Positions 1 to 7,243 of a DNA stretch of 29,819 bases are shown here, piece after piece. A program made the position numbers and the translations under genes. This stretch comes from JAYRSJ01 sp041920215 (lineage in GTDB: Bacteria; Pseudomonadota; Gammaproteobacteria; Burkholderiales; Burkholderiaceae_C), in assembly GCA_041920215.1 (NCBI GenBank), contig JAYRSJ010000037.1, positions 1 to 29,819 on the forward strand, given 5' to 3'. The notes beneath the pieces are model-generated. The model was not told the DNA's origin. It worked only from the letters and a program-made list of their open reading frames with translations, and made no database searches. Within the stretch, counting starts at the first letter, position 1; the number at the start of each line of letters is the position of its first letter.

Positions 1-125
1 GCGACAACGTCAGCATCACCGTGAAGCTGATCGCCCCGATCGCCATGGAGCAGGGTCTGCGCTTTGCTATCCGTGAAGGCGGCCGTACCGTCGGCTCGGG
101 TGTGGTTGCCACCATCCTCGAGTAA
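1..125 (+). CDS. tuf: Elongation factor Tu, C-terminal end (partial)
   Basis: This is the last 40 residues of an open frame that enters from the left edge; the first complete codon starts at base 3 and the stop is TAA at 123-125. The visible tail reads FAIREGGRTVGSGVVATILE, the conserved end of domain 3 of bacterial EF-Tu, the GTPase that delivers aminoacyl-tRNA to the ribosome. It lies 87 bases before rpsJ with no terminator visible between, so rpsJ is probably co-transcribed with the str operon (rpsL-rpsG-fusA-tuf). It could be either tufA or tufB, because the copies are near identical; position next to rpsJ favours the str-operon copy. Confidence 0.97.
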   Translation, partial: DNVSITVKLIAPIAMEQGLRFAIREGGRTVGSGVVATILE

Positions 126-212
126 GTCTTTTGCGTGACCGGCCCGGCCGTCCCGTGCGGTCGGGCCTCACAAATCGCGGCCTCGGCCGCATCGCTCTTT
201 GAAGGAAAAGTC

Positions 213-524
213 ATGCAAAAGCAGAAAATCCGTATCCGCCTGAAGGCATTCGACTACAAGTTGATCGATCAGTCGGCTCTGGAAATCGTGGAAACCGCCA
301 AGCGCACCGGCGCCATCGTCAAGGGTCCCGTGCCTCTGCCGACGCGCATGGAGCGTTTCGATATCCTGCGTTCGCCGCACGTCAACAAGACCTCGCGCGA
401 CCAGTTTGAGATCCGTACTCACCAGCGCCTGATGGACATCGTCGACCCCACCGACAAGACTGTGGATGCGCTGATGAAGCTCGATCTGCCCGCTGGCGTC
501 GACGTCGAAATCAAGCTGCAGTGA
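213..524 (+). CDS. rpsJ: 30S ribosomal protein S10
   Basis: The 103-residue protein begins MQKQKIRIRLKAFDYKLIDQ and contains the PLPTRMERFDILRSPHVNK region typical of S10, which sits in the 30S head and doubles as NusE in transcription antitermination. The ATG at 213 is chosen over an in-frame upstream start at 135 because it gives the usual family length and follows an AGGAA ribosome-binding site at about 203-207. It is followed by a strong intrinsic terminator, so here S10 looks like the last gene of the str/tuf unit rather than the first gene of the S10 operon. Confidence 0.98.
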   Translation: MQKQKIRIRLKAFDYKLIDQSALEIVETAKRTGAIVKGPVPLPTRMERFDILRSPHVNKTSRDQFEIRTHQRLMDIVDPTDKTVDALMKLDLPAGVDVEIKLQ

Positions 525-570
525 TGCCATGCCGGGTCATCCCGTGATGGGGCTGACGTCGCATGCGTGA

Positions 571-597
571 AAGGGCAATCGGAAGATTGCCCTTTTT
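571..597 (+). terminator. Intrinsic terminator after rpsJ
   Basis: A perfect 10-bp stem (571-580 with 585-594, AAGGGCAATC against GATTGCCCTT), a GGAA tetraloop and a run of T make a strong Rho-independent terminator. It separates tuf-rpsJ from the rplC transcription unit. Confidence 0.9.
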
Positions 598-618
598 CGT
601 GGCTTGCCGCGGCGGCTC

Positions 619-648
619 TTGCGGATAACCTGGGGCTCACGCTATACT
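619..648 (+). promoter_or_regulatory. Predicted sigma-70 promoter for rplC operon
   Basis: TTGCGG (619-624) and TATACT (643-648) are separated by 18 bases. The site lies just after the rpsJ terminator, and a start near 655 would give a leader of about 185 bases before rplC. The -10 box is one base from consensus; the -35 is weaker. Inference from motif match and position only. Confidence 0.6.
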
Positions 649-736
649 CGTAAGCTTTTCCGCACTGGGTTTGCTCAGCGCGGTGTTGGCGCATCGCAAG
701 AAGGGTTCGCTTGACGGCTGGCTGTTGGCTGGTTGT

Positions 737-756
737 GGGTGGGTCTGGGTTTGGGG
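737..756 (+). other. Four-tract G-quadruplex motif in rplC leader
   Basis: Four G-tracts occur in order with short loops: GGG (737-739), T, GGG (741-743), TCT, GGG (747-749), TTT, GGGG (753-756). Loops of 1, 3 and 3 bases meet the canonical G3+N1-7 rule. The surrounding stretch (about 709-758) is markedly G/T-rich and C-poor. It lies on the mRNA-sense strand, about 85 bases before the rplC start codon, so it could fold as an RNA quadruplex in the leader. Whether it folds or regulates is not shown. Confidence 0.55.
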
Positions 757-840
757 TGCATCTGGTCAGCCCGGCCAATCGATGTCGGGTGTGTGTAAAT
801 GGTCCTCAAGGCTTTGTGCTGGAGGGGCTGGAGAAAAAAC

Positions 841-1512
841 ATGAGTCTAAGCAATCGTCTCGGATTGCTGGGCCGCAAGGTGGGCATGATGCGCATCTTC
901 ACGGACGATGGCGACGCCATCCCTGTGACGGTGCTGGACGTGTCCAACAATCGCGTGACCCAGGTCAAGACCGAAGAGACCGACGGCTACAGCGCCATTC
1001 AGGTGGCGTTCGGTGCGCGCAAAGCTTCGCGCGTCACCAAGCCTGAGGCTGGCCATCTTGCGAAAGCAGGCGTTGAGGCTGGTCAGGTTCTCAAAGAATT
1101 CCGTGTCGCTGCCGATGTGGCGGCCGAGTACAAGGCTGGTGCGCAAGTGCCGGTGACCTTGTTCGCGGCGGGCCAGTTGGTGGATGTGCAGGGCACGTCG
1201 ATCGGTAAGGGCTTCACCGGCACGATCAAGCGCCACAACTTCGGTTCCCAGCGTGCCTCGCACGGCAACAGTCGCTCCCACAATGTTCCTGGCTCCATCT
1301 CCATGGCGCAGGATCCGGGTCGCGTGTTCCCTGGCAAAAAGATGTCGGGTCACCTCGGCGATGTGACCGTCAGTGTGCAGAACCTGGACATCGTGCGCGT
1401 TGACGAAGCTCGTCAACTGCTGCTGGTCCGTGGCGCTGTGCCCGGTGCCAAGAACGGCCATGTGGTCGTCCGGCCTGCCGTCAAGGTCAAGGTCAAGAAA
1501 GGAGCCAACTGA
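841..1512 (+). CDS. rplC: 50S ribosomal protein L3
   Basis: The 223-residue protein begins MSLSNRLGLLGRKVGMMRIF and carries the L3 signature around SRSHNVPGSISMAQDPGRVF and GKKMSGHLGD, including the glutamine that is methylated by PrmB in E. coli. L3 is an early 50S assembly protein whose loop approaches the peptidyl-transferase centre. The ATG at 841 is preferred over the upstream in-frame start at 799 because the L3 N-terminus aligns there and GGAG precedes it at about 830. The stop overlaps the rplD start by one base (TGATG), indicating coupled translation. It is the first gene of its unit here. Confidence 0.98.
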   Translation: MSLSNRLGLLGRKVGMMRIFTDDGDAIPVTVLDVSNNRVTQVKTEETDGYSAIQVAFGARKASRVTKPEAGHLAKAGVEAGQVLKEFRVAADVAAEYKAGAQVPVTLFAAGQLVDVQGTSIGKGFTGTIKRHNFGSQRASHGNSRSHNVPGSISMAQDPGRVFPGKKMSGHLGDVTVSVQNLDIVRVDEARQLLLVRGAVPGAKNGHVVVRPAVKVKVKKGAN

Positions 1513-2132
1513 TGCAGCTCGAGCTCCTGAACGAACAGGGCCAGGCCACCGCCAAGGTGGACGCTCCTGATACCGTCTTCGCTCGCGATTACAACGAAGC
1601 TCTGGTGCACCAGGTGGTTGTGGCCTATCAGGCCAATGCCCGTCAGGGTACCCGTGCTCAGAAGGACCGTGAGCAGGTCAAGCATTCGACCAAGAAGCCC
1701 TTCCGTCAGAAGGGCACCGGCCGCGCTCGCGCCGGTATGACTTCGTCGCCGCTGTGGCGCGGGGGTGGTCGGATTTTCCCGAACATGCCGGATGAGAACT
1801 TCACCCACAAGCTGAACAAGAAGATGTATCGCGCCGGTATGGCCGCCATCCTCTCGCAGCTGGCGCGTGAAGGTCGCTTGGCCGTGGTGGACTCAATTTC
1901 TCTCGAGGCGCCCAAGACCAAGCTGCTGGCAGCCAAGTTCAAGGCCATGGGCCTTGAGTCGGTGATGCTGATCGCTGACCAGGTTGATGACAATCTGGCC
2001 CTGGCTTCGCGCAATCTGGCCAATGTGCTGGTGTGCGAGCCGCGCTACGCCGATCCCCTGTCGCTGGTCTTCTACAAGAAGGTCCTGGTGACGAAGGCGG
2101 CGATGGAGCAACTCAAGGAGATGCTGGCATGA
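1512..2132 (+). CDS. rplD: 50S ribosomal protein L4
   Basis: The 206-residue protein has the basic extended loop of L4 (NARQGTRAQKDREQVKHSTK, then GTGRARAGMTSSPLWRGGG), which lines the exit tunnel. In E. coli L4 also represses the S10 operon through the leader of rpsJ; here rpsJ lies in a different unit, so any L4 control would have to act on the rplC leader (inference). The start overlaps the rplC stop by one base and the end overlaps the rplW start by four (ATGA), so translation of the three genes is probably coupled. Confidence 0.98.
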   Translation: MQLELLNEQGQATAKVDAPDTVFARDYNEALVHQVVVAYQANARQGTRAQKDREQVKHSTKKPFRQKGTGRARAGMTSSPLWRGGGRIFPNMPDENFTHKLNKKMYRAGMAAILSQLAREGRLAVVDSISLEAPKTKLLAAKFKAMGLESVMLIADQVDDNLALASRNLANVLVCEPRYADPLSLVFYKKVLVTKAAMEQLKEMLA

Positions 2133-2443
2133 GCGCCGTGAAATATTCTGAAGGCCGCCTGGCCTCGGTGCTGCTGGCTCCTATCGTGTCCGAGAAGGCC
2201 ACGGCTGTTGCCGAAAAGCACAACCAGGTGTTGTTCAAGGTCCTGCGCGACGCCACCAAGCCCGAGATCAAGGCCGCTGTTGAACTGATGTTCAAGGTCG
2301 AGGTCGAGTCGGTGAATGTGGTGAACGTCAAGGGCAAGGCCAAGCGCTTTGGCGGCCGTGCTGGCCGTCGCGACCACGTCAAGAAGGCGTATGTCGCTCT
2401 GAAGGCGGGCCAAGAGCTCAACTTCTCCGGGGAGGCTGCGTAA
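2129..2443 (+). CDS. rplW: 50S ribosomal protein L23
   Basis: The 104-residue protein reads MSAVKYSEGRLASVLLAPIV from the ATG at 2129 and contains EKATAVAEKHNQVLFKV, typical of bacterial L23. L23 sits at the tunnel exit and is the docking site for trigger factor and SRP. The upstream in-frame start at 2033 is rejected because that part lies inside rplD. The start overlaps the rplD stop by four bases and the stop codon directly abuts the rplB ATG. Confidence 0.98.
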   Translation: MSAVKYSEGRLASVLLAPIVSEKATAVAEKHNQVLFKVLRDATKPEIKAAVELMFKVEVESVNVVNVKGKAKRFGGRAGRRDHVKKAYVALKAGQELNFSGEAA

Positions 2444-3268
2444 ATGGCCATCGTTAAAGTAAAGCCGACATCGCCTGGCCGCCGTGCCGTGGTGAAGGTG
2501 GTGCACAAGCATCTGCACAAGGGGGCTCCCGAGGCCTCCCTGCTGGAGCCGCAGAAGCAGAACTCTGGCCGTAACAACAACGGCCACATCACAATGCGCC
2601 ACAAGGGCGGTGGTCATAAGCACCATTACCGTGTGGTGGACTTCCGCCGCAACAAGGATGCGATCCCGGCGAAGGTCGAGCGTATCGAGTACGACCCCAA
2701 CCGCACGGCCCACATCGCTTTGGTGTGCTATGCCGACGGTGAGCGTCGCTACATCATCGCGCCGCGTGGTCTGGAAGTTGGTGCCACCATCCTGAGCGGT
2801 GCTGAAGCGCCGATCAAGGCGGGCAACACGCTGCCGATTCGCAACATCCCGGTGGGCTCGACCATTCATTGCATCGAGATGTTGCCCGGCAAGGGCGCGC
2901 AGATTGCGCGTTCGGCCGGTGCTTCTGCTGTGCTGATGGCTCGCGAGAGCACCTACGCCCAGGTTCGCCTGCGCTCGGGTGAAGTGCGCAAGATCCACAT
3001 CGATTGCCGCGCCACCATTGGCGAGGTGAGCAACGAAGAGCACAGCCTGCGCCAGTACGGCAAGGCCGGTGCAATCCGTTGGAAGGGTATTCGTCCGACC
3101 GTCCGCGGTACCGCGATGAACCCGGTGGATCACCCGCACGGTGGTGGTGAAGGTCGTACCGGCGAGGGCCAGGCGCCCGTGTCGCCATGGAACACCCTCA
3201 CCAAGGGCTACCGCACTCGTAACAACAAGCGCACGCAGACGTTCATCGTTTCGCGTCGCAAGAAGTAA
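2444..3268 (+). CDS. rplB: 50S ribosomal protein L2
   Basis: The 274-residue protein matches the L2 family's usual length of about 273-276. It has the N-terminal MAIVKVKPTSPGRRAVVKVV, the RNA-binding core with HKGGGHKHHYRVVDFRRNKD, and the conserved C-terminal NPVDHPHGGGEG with the histidine near residue 230 that is important for peptidyl-transferase assembly. L2 binds 23S rRNA and is required for subunit association. The ATG immediately follows the rplW stop codon, with no intergenic space. Confidence 0.99.
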   Translation: MAIVKVKPTSPGRRAVVKVVHKHLHKGAPEASLLEPQKQNSGRNNNGHITMRHKGGGHKHHYRVVDFRRNKDAIPAKVERIEYDPNRTAHIALVCYADGERRYIIAPRGLEVGATILSGAEAPIKAGNTLPIRNIPVGSTIHCIEMLPGKGAQIARSAGASAVLMARESTYAQVRLRSGEVRKIHIDCRATIGEVSNEEHSLRQYGKAGAIRWKGIRPTVRGTAMNPVDHPHGGGEGRTGEGQAPVSPWNTLTKGYRTRNNKRTQTFIVSRRKK

Positions 3269-3278
3269 GGGCTAGGCC

Positions 3279-3557
3279 ATGACTCGTTCACTGAAGAAGG
3301 GCCCCTTCGTTGATCACCACTTGCTGGCCAAGGTCGACAAGGCGGTTGCCAACAAGGACAAGAAGCCTATCAAGACTTGGTCGCGCCGCTCGACGATCCT
3401 GCCCGAATTCATCGGTCTGACGATCGCCGTGCATAACGGCAAGCAACACGTGCCGGTCTATGTGTCTGACCAGATGGTCGGCCATAAGCTGGGCGAATTC
3501 GCGCTGACTCGCACCTTCAAAGGCCACCCCGCCGACAAGAAGGCCGGGAAGAAATAA
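3279..3557 (+). CDS. rpsS: 30S ribosomal protein S19
   Basis: The 92-residue protein begins MTRSLKKGPFVDHHLLAKVD and contains the family signature around WSRRSTILPEFIGLTIAVHN and GHKLGEFALTRTFKGH. S19 lies in the 30S head, next to S13, and contacts the A-site finger bridge. It follows rplB by ten bases and precedes rplV by eleven in the standard S10-operon order. Confidence 0.98.
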   Translation: MTRSLKKGPFVDHHLLAKVDKAVANKDKKPIKTWSRRSTILPEFIGLTIAVHNGKQHVPVYVSDQMVGHKLGEFALTRTFKGHPADKKAGKK

Positions 3558-3568
3558 GGACTGAGACG

Positions 3569-3898
3569 ATGGAAACCCGTGCAATCGTACGCGGCGTCCG
3601 CCTGTCGGCCGACAAAGGTCGTCTGGTGGCGGACCTGATCCGCGGCAAGAAGGTGGACCAGGCGCTCAACATCCTGGAATTCACCCAGAAGAAGGCTGCC
3701 CTGATCATCAAGAAGGCGCTGGAAAGTGCTATCGCTAACGCCGAGCACAACGACGGCGCCGATATTGATGAGCTCAAGGTCACCACGATCTATGTGGAGC
3801 AAGGTGCCACGCTGAAGCGTTTCTCTGCCCGTGCCAAAGGCCGTGGCAACCGCATCAGCAAGCCTACTTGCCACATCTTCGTGTCGGTCGGCAACTGA
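3569..3898 (+). CDS. rplV: 50S ribosomal protein L22
   Basis: The 109-residue protein begins METRAIVRGVRLSADKGRLV and ends with the L22 beta-hairpin tip, RFSARAKGRGNRISKPTCHI, which lines the exit tunnel and is a known site of macrolide-resistance mutations. No deletion or duplication is apparent in that loop. The length is usual for the family (110 in E. coli). It lies between rpsS and rpsC in the conserved order. Confidence 0.98.
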   Translation: METRAIVRGVRLSADKGRLVADLIRGKKVDQALNILEFTQKKAALIIKKALESAIANAEHNDGADIDELKVTTIYVEQGATLKRFSARAKGRGNRISKPTCHIFVSVGN

Positions 3899-3914
3899 AG
3901 GCTGAAGGAAGACT

Positions 3915-4736
3915 ATGGGACAGAAAATACATCCGACCGGCTTCCGTCTGCCTGTCACCCGTAACTGGGCTTCGCGCTGGTACGCGAACAACCAGAACTT
4001 CGCCACCATGCTGGCGGAAGATCTGCAAGTTCGCGAGTACCTGAAAGGCCGACTTAAGAATGCAGCCGTGTCGCGCATTCTGATCGAGCGCCCCGCGAAG
4101 AACGCCCGTATCACCATCTACTCGGCGCGTCCGGGTGTGGTGATCGGTAAGAAGGGTGAGGATATCGAGAACCTGAAGGCCGAGCTGACCAAGCGTCTGG
4201 GCGTGCCGGTGGCGGTGAACATCGAGGAAGTGCGCAAGCCTGAAGTCGATGCTCAGCTGATCGCCGACTCGATCACCCAGCAGCTGGAAAAGCGCATCAT
4301 GTTCCGTCGCGCGATGAAGCGCGCAATGCAGAACGCGATGCGCCTGGGTGCTCAGGGCATCAAGATCATGTCTGCCGGCCGCTTGAACGGCATTGAAATC
4401 GCTCGCACCGAGTGGTATCGCGAAGGCCGTGTGCCCCTGCACACCCTGAAGGCTGATATCGATTACGGCTTCTCCGAGGCTAAGACCACTTATGGCGTTA
4501 TCGGCGTCAAGGTCTGGGTCTATCGCGGTGACCGCCTGGCCAATGGCGAGGCTCCTGTGATCAAGAGCGAAGCCGGTGAAGATGATCGTCGCCCGCGCCG
4601 CAACACCCGTCCGGGTGCGCCGACCGGCCGCGGCCGTCCTGGTGCCGACCGTCCCGCTGAAGGCGGCGACGCCAAGCCCGCCGCCAAGCGCGTGGTCCGT
4701 AAGGCCGCGCCTGCTGGCGAGGCCAAAGGAGAATAA
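3915..4736 (+). CDS. rpsC: 30S ribosomal protein S3 with long basic tail
   Basis: The N-terminal MGQKIHPTGFRLPVTRNWAS, the KH domain with RPGVVIGKKGEDIENLK (GXXG loop IGKKG) and the C-terminal S3 domain identify S3, which with S4 and S5 forms the mRNA entry channel and helicase. At 273 residues it is about 40 longer than E. coli S3 (233). The extra part, from about residue 220, is rich in Arg, Pro, Gly and Ala (repeated R-G and R-P steps) and looks disordered. Extended tails are known in betaproteobacterial S3. AAGGAAG precedes the ATG at 3915. Confidence 0.98.
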   Translation: MGQKIHPTGFRLPVTRNWASRWYANNQNFATMLAEDLQVREYLKGRLKNAAVSRILIERPAKNARITIYSARPGVVIGKKGEDIENLKAELTKRLGVPVAVNIEEVRKPEVDAQLIADSITQQLEKRIMFRRAMKRAMQNAMRLGAQGIKIMSAGRLNGIEIARTEWYREGRVPLHTLKADIDYGFSEAKTTYGVIGVKVWVYRGDRLANGEAPVIKSEAGEDDRRPRRNTRPGAPTGRGRPGADRPAEGGDAKPAAKRVVRKAAPAGEAKGE

Positions 4737-4738
4737 AA

Positions 4739-5155
4739 ATGCTGCAACCTGCTCGTCGCAAATTTCGCAAAGAGCAAAAGGGCCGTAACACCGGTGTTGC
4801 CACCCGTGGTGCTGCCGTTTCCTTCGGTGAGTTCGGCCTGAAGGCTACCGAACGCGGTCGTCTGACGGCGCGTCAGATTGAGGCGGCCCGTCGTGCGATC
4901 TCGCGCCACATCAAGCGCGGCGGTCGTATCTTCATCCGCATCTTCCCGGACAAGCCCATTTCGCAAAAGCCTGCCGAAGTCCGTATGGGTAACGGCAAGG
5001 GCAATCCGGAGTACTACGTCGCTGAGATTCAGCCCGGCAAGGTGCTGTACGAAATCAACGGTGTGCCGGAAGCCCTGGCTCGCGAGGCGTTCACGCTGGC
5101 TGCTGCAAAGCTGCCTCTGCGTTGCACCTTCGTGGCTCGCCAGGTCGGCGCCTGA
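4739..5155 (+). CDS. rplP: 50S ribosomal protein L16
   Basis: The 138-residue protein begins MLQPARRKFRKEQKGRNTGV and contains GGRIFIRIFPDKPISQKPAE and VRMGNGKGNPEYYVAEIQPG, the L16 core. L16 binds 23S rRNA near the A site and is needed for late 50S maturation. The start is two bases after the rpsC stop, with AAAGGAG inside the end of rpsC as the ribosome-binding site. Length is normal for bacteria (136-138). Confidence 0.98.
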   Translation: MLQPARRKFRKEQKGRNTGVATRGAAVSFGEFGLKATERGRLTARQIEAARRAISRHIKRGGRIFIRIFPDKPISQKPAEVRMGNGKGNPEYYVAEIQPGKVLYEINGVPEALAREAFTLAAAKLPLRCTFVARQVGA

Positions 5156-5167
5156 TTGGAGAACACC

Positions 5168-5368
5168 ATGAAAGCATCTGAACTGCGAGGCAAGGATGTC
5201 GCTGCCCTTGAAAAGGAAGTGACTGATCTGCTCAAGGCCCATTTCGGTCTGCGCATGCAAAAGGCTACCCAACAGCTGACCAATCACACGGTGCTGGGCA
5301 AGACGCGCCGCGACATCGCGCGCGTCAAGACCGTGTTGGCCGAGAAGAAGAAGGGAGCCGCGAAATGA
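5168..5368 (+). CDS. rpmC: 50S ribosomal protein L29
   Basis: The 66-residue protein MKASELRGKDVAALEKEVTD onward is the two-helix coiled-coil L29, with the conserved AHFGLRMQKATQQLTN segment. L29 lies near L23 at the tunnel exit. The ATG at 5168 is chosen over an in-frame start at 5156 because it fits the family N-terminus and is preceded by TTGGAGAAC. Its stop overlaps the rpsQ start by four bases (ATGA). Confidence 0.97.
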   Translation: MKASELRGKDVAALEKEVTDLLKAHFGLRMQKATQQLTNHTVLGKTRRDIARVKTVLAEKKKGAAK

Positions 5369-5634
5369 CGCAAGCTCAAGAGAAGAACACGCGAACCCTG
5401 GTGGGCCGCGTGGTCAGCGACAAGCGCGCCAAGACCATCACTGTGCTGGTCGAGCGCCGCTCCAAGCATGAGCTGTACGGCAAAATCGTTGCCAACTCGC
5501 GCAAGTACCACGCCCATGATGAAAAGGGCGAGTACAAGATGGGCGACGTGGTCGAGATCGCCGAAGGTCGCCCGATGTCCAAGACCAAGAGTTGGGTTGT
5601 GACTCGCTTGATCGAGAAAGCGCAAGAGGTCTAA
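5365..5634 (+). CDS. rpsQ: 30S ribosomal protein S17
   Basis: The 89-residue protein has RTLVGRVVSDKRAKTITVLV and the C-terminal GDVVEIAEGRPMSKTKSWVV of the OB-fold protein S17, which binds the 5' domain of 16S rRNA early in assembly. It overlaps rpmC by four bases. It is the last gene of this transcription unit: a terminator lies about 45 bases downstream, whereas in E. coli the same boundary leads almost directly to rplN. Confidence 0.98.
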   Translation: MTQAQEKNTRTLVGRVVSDKRAKTITVLVERRSKHELYGKIVANSRKYHAHDEKGEYKMGDVVEIAEGRPMSKTKSWVVTRLIEKAQEV

Positions 5635-5678
5635 AGCCATATTGGCGCTGGGGGGGGATCCGTCCTGCTCTCAGCCTG

Positions 5679-5716
5679 CGGCCGGAACGCTGGAATACTG
5701 GCGTCCGGCCGTTTTT
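5679..5716 (+). terminator. Intrinsic terminator after rpsQ
   Basis: The arm at 5679-5690 pairs with 5701-5711 (CGGCCGG against CCGGCCG, continuing to GCGTC with one bulged A), around a 10-base loop and followed by TTTTT at 5712-5716. It ends the rplC-rpsQ unit just before the peroxiredoxin gene. A run of eight G lies upstream at 5650-5657. Confidence 0.85.
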
Positions 5717-5762
5717 CCTTCAATCGACGCTTTGATGCGTACGTCTCTCGTCAGGAGCAGTC

Positions 5763-6272
5763 ATGTTGAAAGTTGGTGATCGCCTGCCTTCCGGTACCTT
5801 GCAGGAGTTTGTCGAGGTTGCTGGCGACGGTTGTAGCCTCGGCCCGAATAGTTTCGAGATCGACAAGCTCGTTGCGGGAAAGAAGATCGCGGTTTTCGCG
5901 CTGCCAGGAGCCTACACGCCCACCTGCTCCGCACAGCATGTGCCGGGCTATTTGGCAAAGGCAGAAGCCTTGCGGGCAGCAGGCGTCGATGAGATCTGGT
6001 GCATCTCCGTCAACGATGCCTTCGTTATGGGCGCCTGGGGGCGCGACCAAGGTGCCGTCGGGAAGATCCGCATGATGGCCGATGGCAGTGCTGATTTCAC
6101 CCGTGCGACCGGATTGACGCTCGATCTAGCTTCGCGCGGCATGGGACTGCGCTCACAGCGCTATTCGATGTTGGTCGTGGACGGCGTTGTAAGGACGCTC
6201 AATGTTGAAGCGCCTGGCAAGTTCGAAGTCAGCGATGCTGGCACGCTGTTGGCCCAGGCGCAGCGGCTCTGA
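5763..6272 (+). CDS. Prx5-type thiol peroxidase (peroxiredoxin)
   Basis: The 169-residue protein has the peroxiredoxin active-site motif PGAYTPTCS, with peroxidatic Cys55, and the Prx5 features IWCISVND (Cys80) and the conserved Arg in the RSQRYSMLVVDG region. Such enzymes reduce hydrogen peroxide and alkyl hydroperoxides, usually with glutathione/glutaredoxin or thioredoxin as reductant. There is no signal peptide, so it is cytoplasmic. No C-terminal resolving cysteine like Cys151 of human PRDX5 is present, suggesting a 1-Cys or glutathione-dependent mechanism (inference). AGGAG at 5752-5756 precedes the ATG. It sits between S10 and spc genes, behind a terminator and ahead of the rplN promoter, so it is probably an independent unit. 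Confidence 0.93.
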   Translation: MLKVGDRLPSGTLQEFVEVAGDGCSLGPNSFEIDKLVAGKKIAVFALPGAYTPTCSAQHVPGYLAKAEALRAAGVDEIWCISVNDAFVMGAWGRDQGAVGKIRMMADGSADFTRATGLTLDLASRGMGLRSQRYSMLVVDGVVRTLNVEAPGKFEVSDAGTLLAQAQRL

Positions 6273-6316
6273 AAGCACCTCTCGTGGTGTGACAACGGGT
6301 TCGATACGGCGAGTGC

Positions 6317-6346
6317 TTGACAGCCGGGGCCTTTCCCTAGCATAAT
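6317..6346 (+). promoter_or_regulatory. Strong sigma-70 promoter for the spc operon
   Basis: A perfect -35 TTGACA (6317-6322) and a -10 CATAAT (6341-6346), 18 bases apart, lie about 175 bases before rplN. It is the best consensus match seen in the window and should drive rplN through rpsK. The long leader (about 6353-6521) contains no convincing ORF; a control element such as the S8 site of E. coli was not recognised in it. Confidence 0.8.
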
Positions 6347-6521
6347 GCAAAGCTTCGCCGAACGTCAGGCGCATCTTGTGGTGCGTTTTGGCCTCGGGTT
6401 CGCCCTCAACCGCTGAATGCTGGCTCTGATGAGTCGCTTTTGGCTTACGGGCCCAAGACTGACCGCTATGGCTTGTTGCGATGGTCGCAACGAGTTGGTG
6501 CGGGACAAGTTGGGGACAGAC

Positions 6522-6890
6522 ATGATTCAAATGCAATCGCGACTTGATGTCGCGGACAACACTGGCGCGAAGTCCGTCATGTGCATCAAGGTGCTGGGCG
6601 GCTCCAAGCGTCGCTATGCCGCCATTGGCGACATCATCAAGGTCAGTATCAAAGAGGCTGCGCCTCGTGGTCGCGTCAAGAAGGGCGAGGTTTACAGCGC
6701 CGTTGTTGTGCGTACCGCCAAGGGTGTGCGCCGCCAGGATGGCTCGCTGGTGAAGTTCGACGGTAACGCTGCCGTTCTGTTGAATGCCAAGCTGGAGCCT
6801 ATCGGCACCCGCATCTTTGGCCCGGTGACGCGCGAGCTGCGTACCGAGCGCTTCATGAAGATCGTGTCGCTGGCGCCTGAGGTGCTGTGA
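6522..6890 (+). CDS. rplN: 50S ribosomal protein L14
   Basis: The 122-residue protein (the standard length) begins MIQMQSRLDVADNTGAKSVM and includes IGDIIKVSIKEAAPRGRVKK and TRIFGPVTRELR. L14 forms part of intersubunit bridges and is the target of the silencing factor RsfS. The ATG at 6522 is chosen because the upstream in-frame extension to 6417 has no L14 similarity. It is the first gene of the spc-type unit and follows a strong promoter. Confidence 0.98.
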   Translation: MIQMQSRLDVADNTGAKSVMCIKVLGGSKRRYAAIGDIIKVSIKEAAPRGRVKKGEVYSAVVVRTAKGVRRQDGSLVKFDGNAAVLLNAKLEPIGTRIFGPVTRELRTERFMKIVSLAPEVL

Positions 6891-6915
6891 GCCTCGTCAA
6901 GTCAAAGGTATTGCC

Positions 6916-7233
6916 ATGAACAAGATTCGTAAAGGCGACGAGGTCATCGTGTTGACCGGCCGCGACAAAGGCAAGCGCGGCACCGTGTCGCTGCGCGTCG
7001 ATGCCGACCACATCGTGGTTGATGGCGTCAATGTCGTGAAGAAGCACGTCAAGCCGAACCCTATGAAGGGTACGACGGGCGGTGTGGTCGATAAGACCAT
7101 GCCTATTCATCAATCCAACGTGGCGATTTTCAACGCCGCCTCCGGCAAGGCCGATCGTGTGGGCATCAAGTCGCTCGCCGATGGCAAGAAGGTGCGCGTC
7201 TATAAGTCGACCGGCGAAGAGATCAAGGCTTAA
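6916..7233 (+). CDS. rplX: 50S ribosomal protein L24
   Basis: The 105-residue protein MNKIRKGDEVIVLTGRDKGK carries the KOW motif of L24 and the typical GVNVVKKHVKPNPMKGTTGG stretch. L24 nucleates 50S assembly by binding the 5' region of 23S rRNA. It lies 25 bases after rplN and 10 before rplE in the conserved spc order. Confidence 0.98.
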   Translation: MNKIRKGDEVIVLTGRDKGKRGTVSLRVDADHIVVDGVNVVKKHVKPNPMKGTTGGVVDKTMPIHQSNVAIFNAASGKADRVGIKSLADGKKVRVYKSTGEEIKA

Positions 7234-7243
7234 GAGGTCCGAC

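Noticed and set aside
2072..3139. Long - strand open frame (355 codons) opposite rplW and rplB
   Set aside because: It is the mirror of highly biased ribosomal protein codons; His/Arg/Leu-rich with no domain, and the + strand genes are certain.
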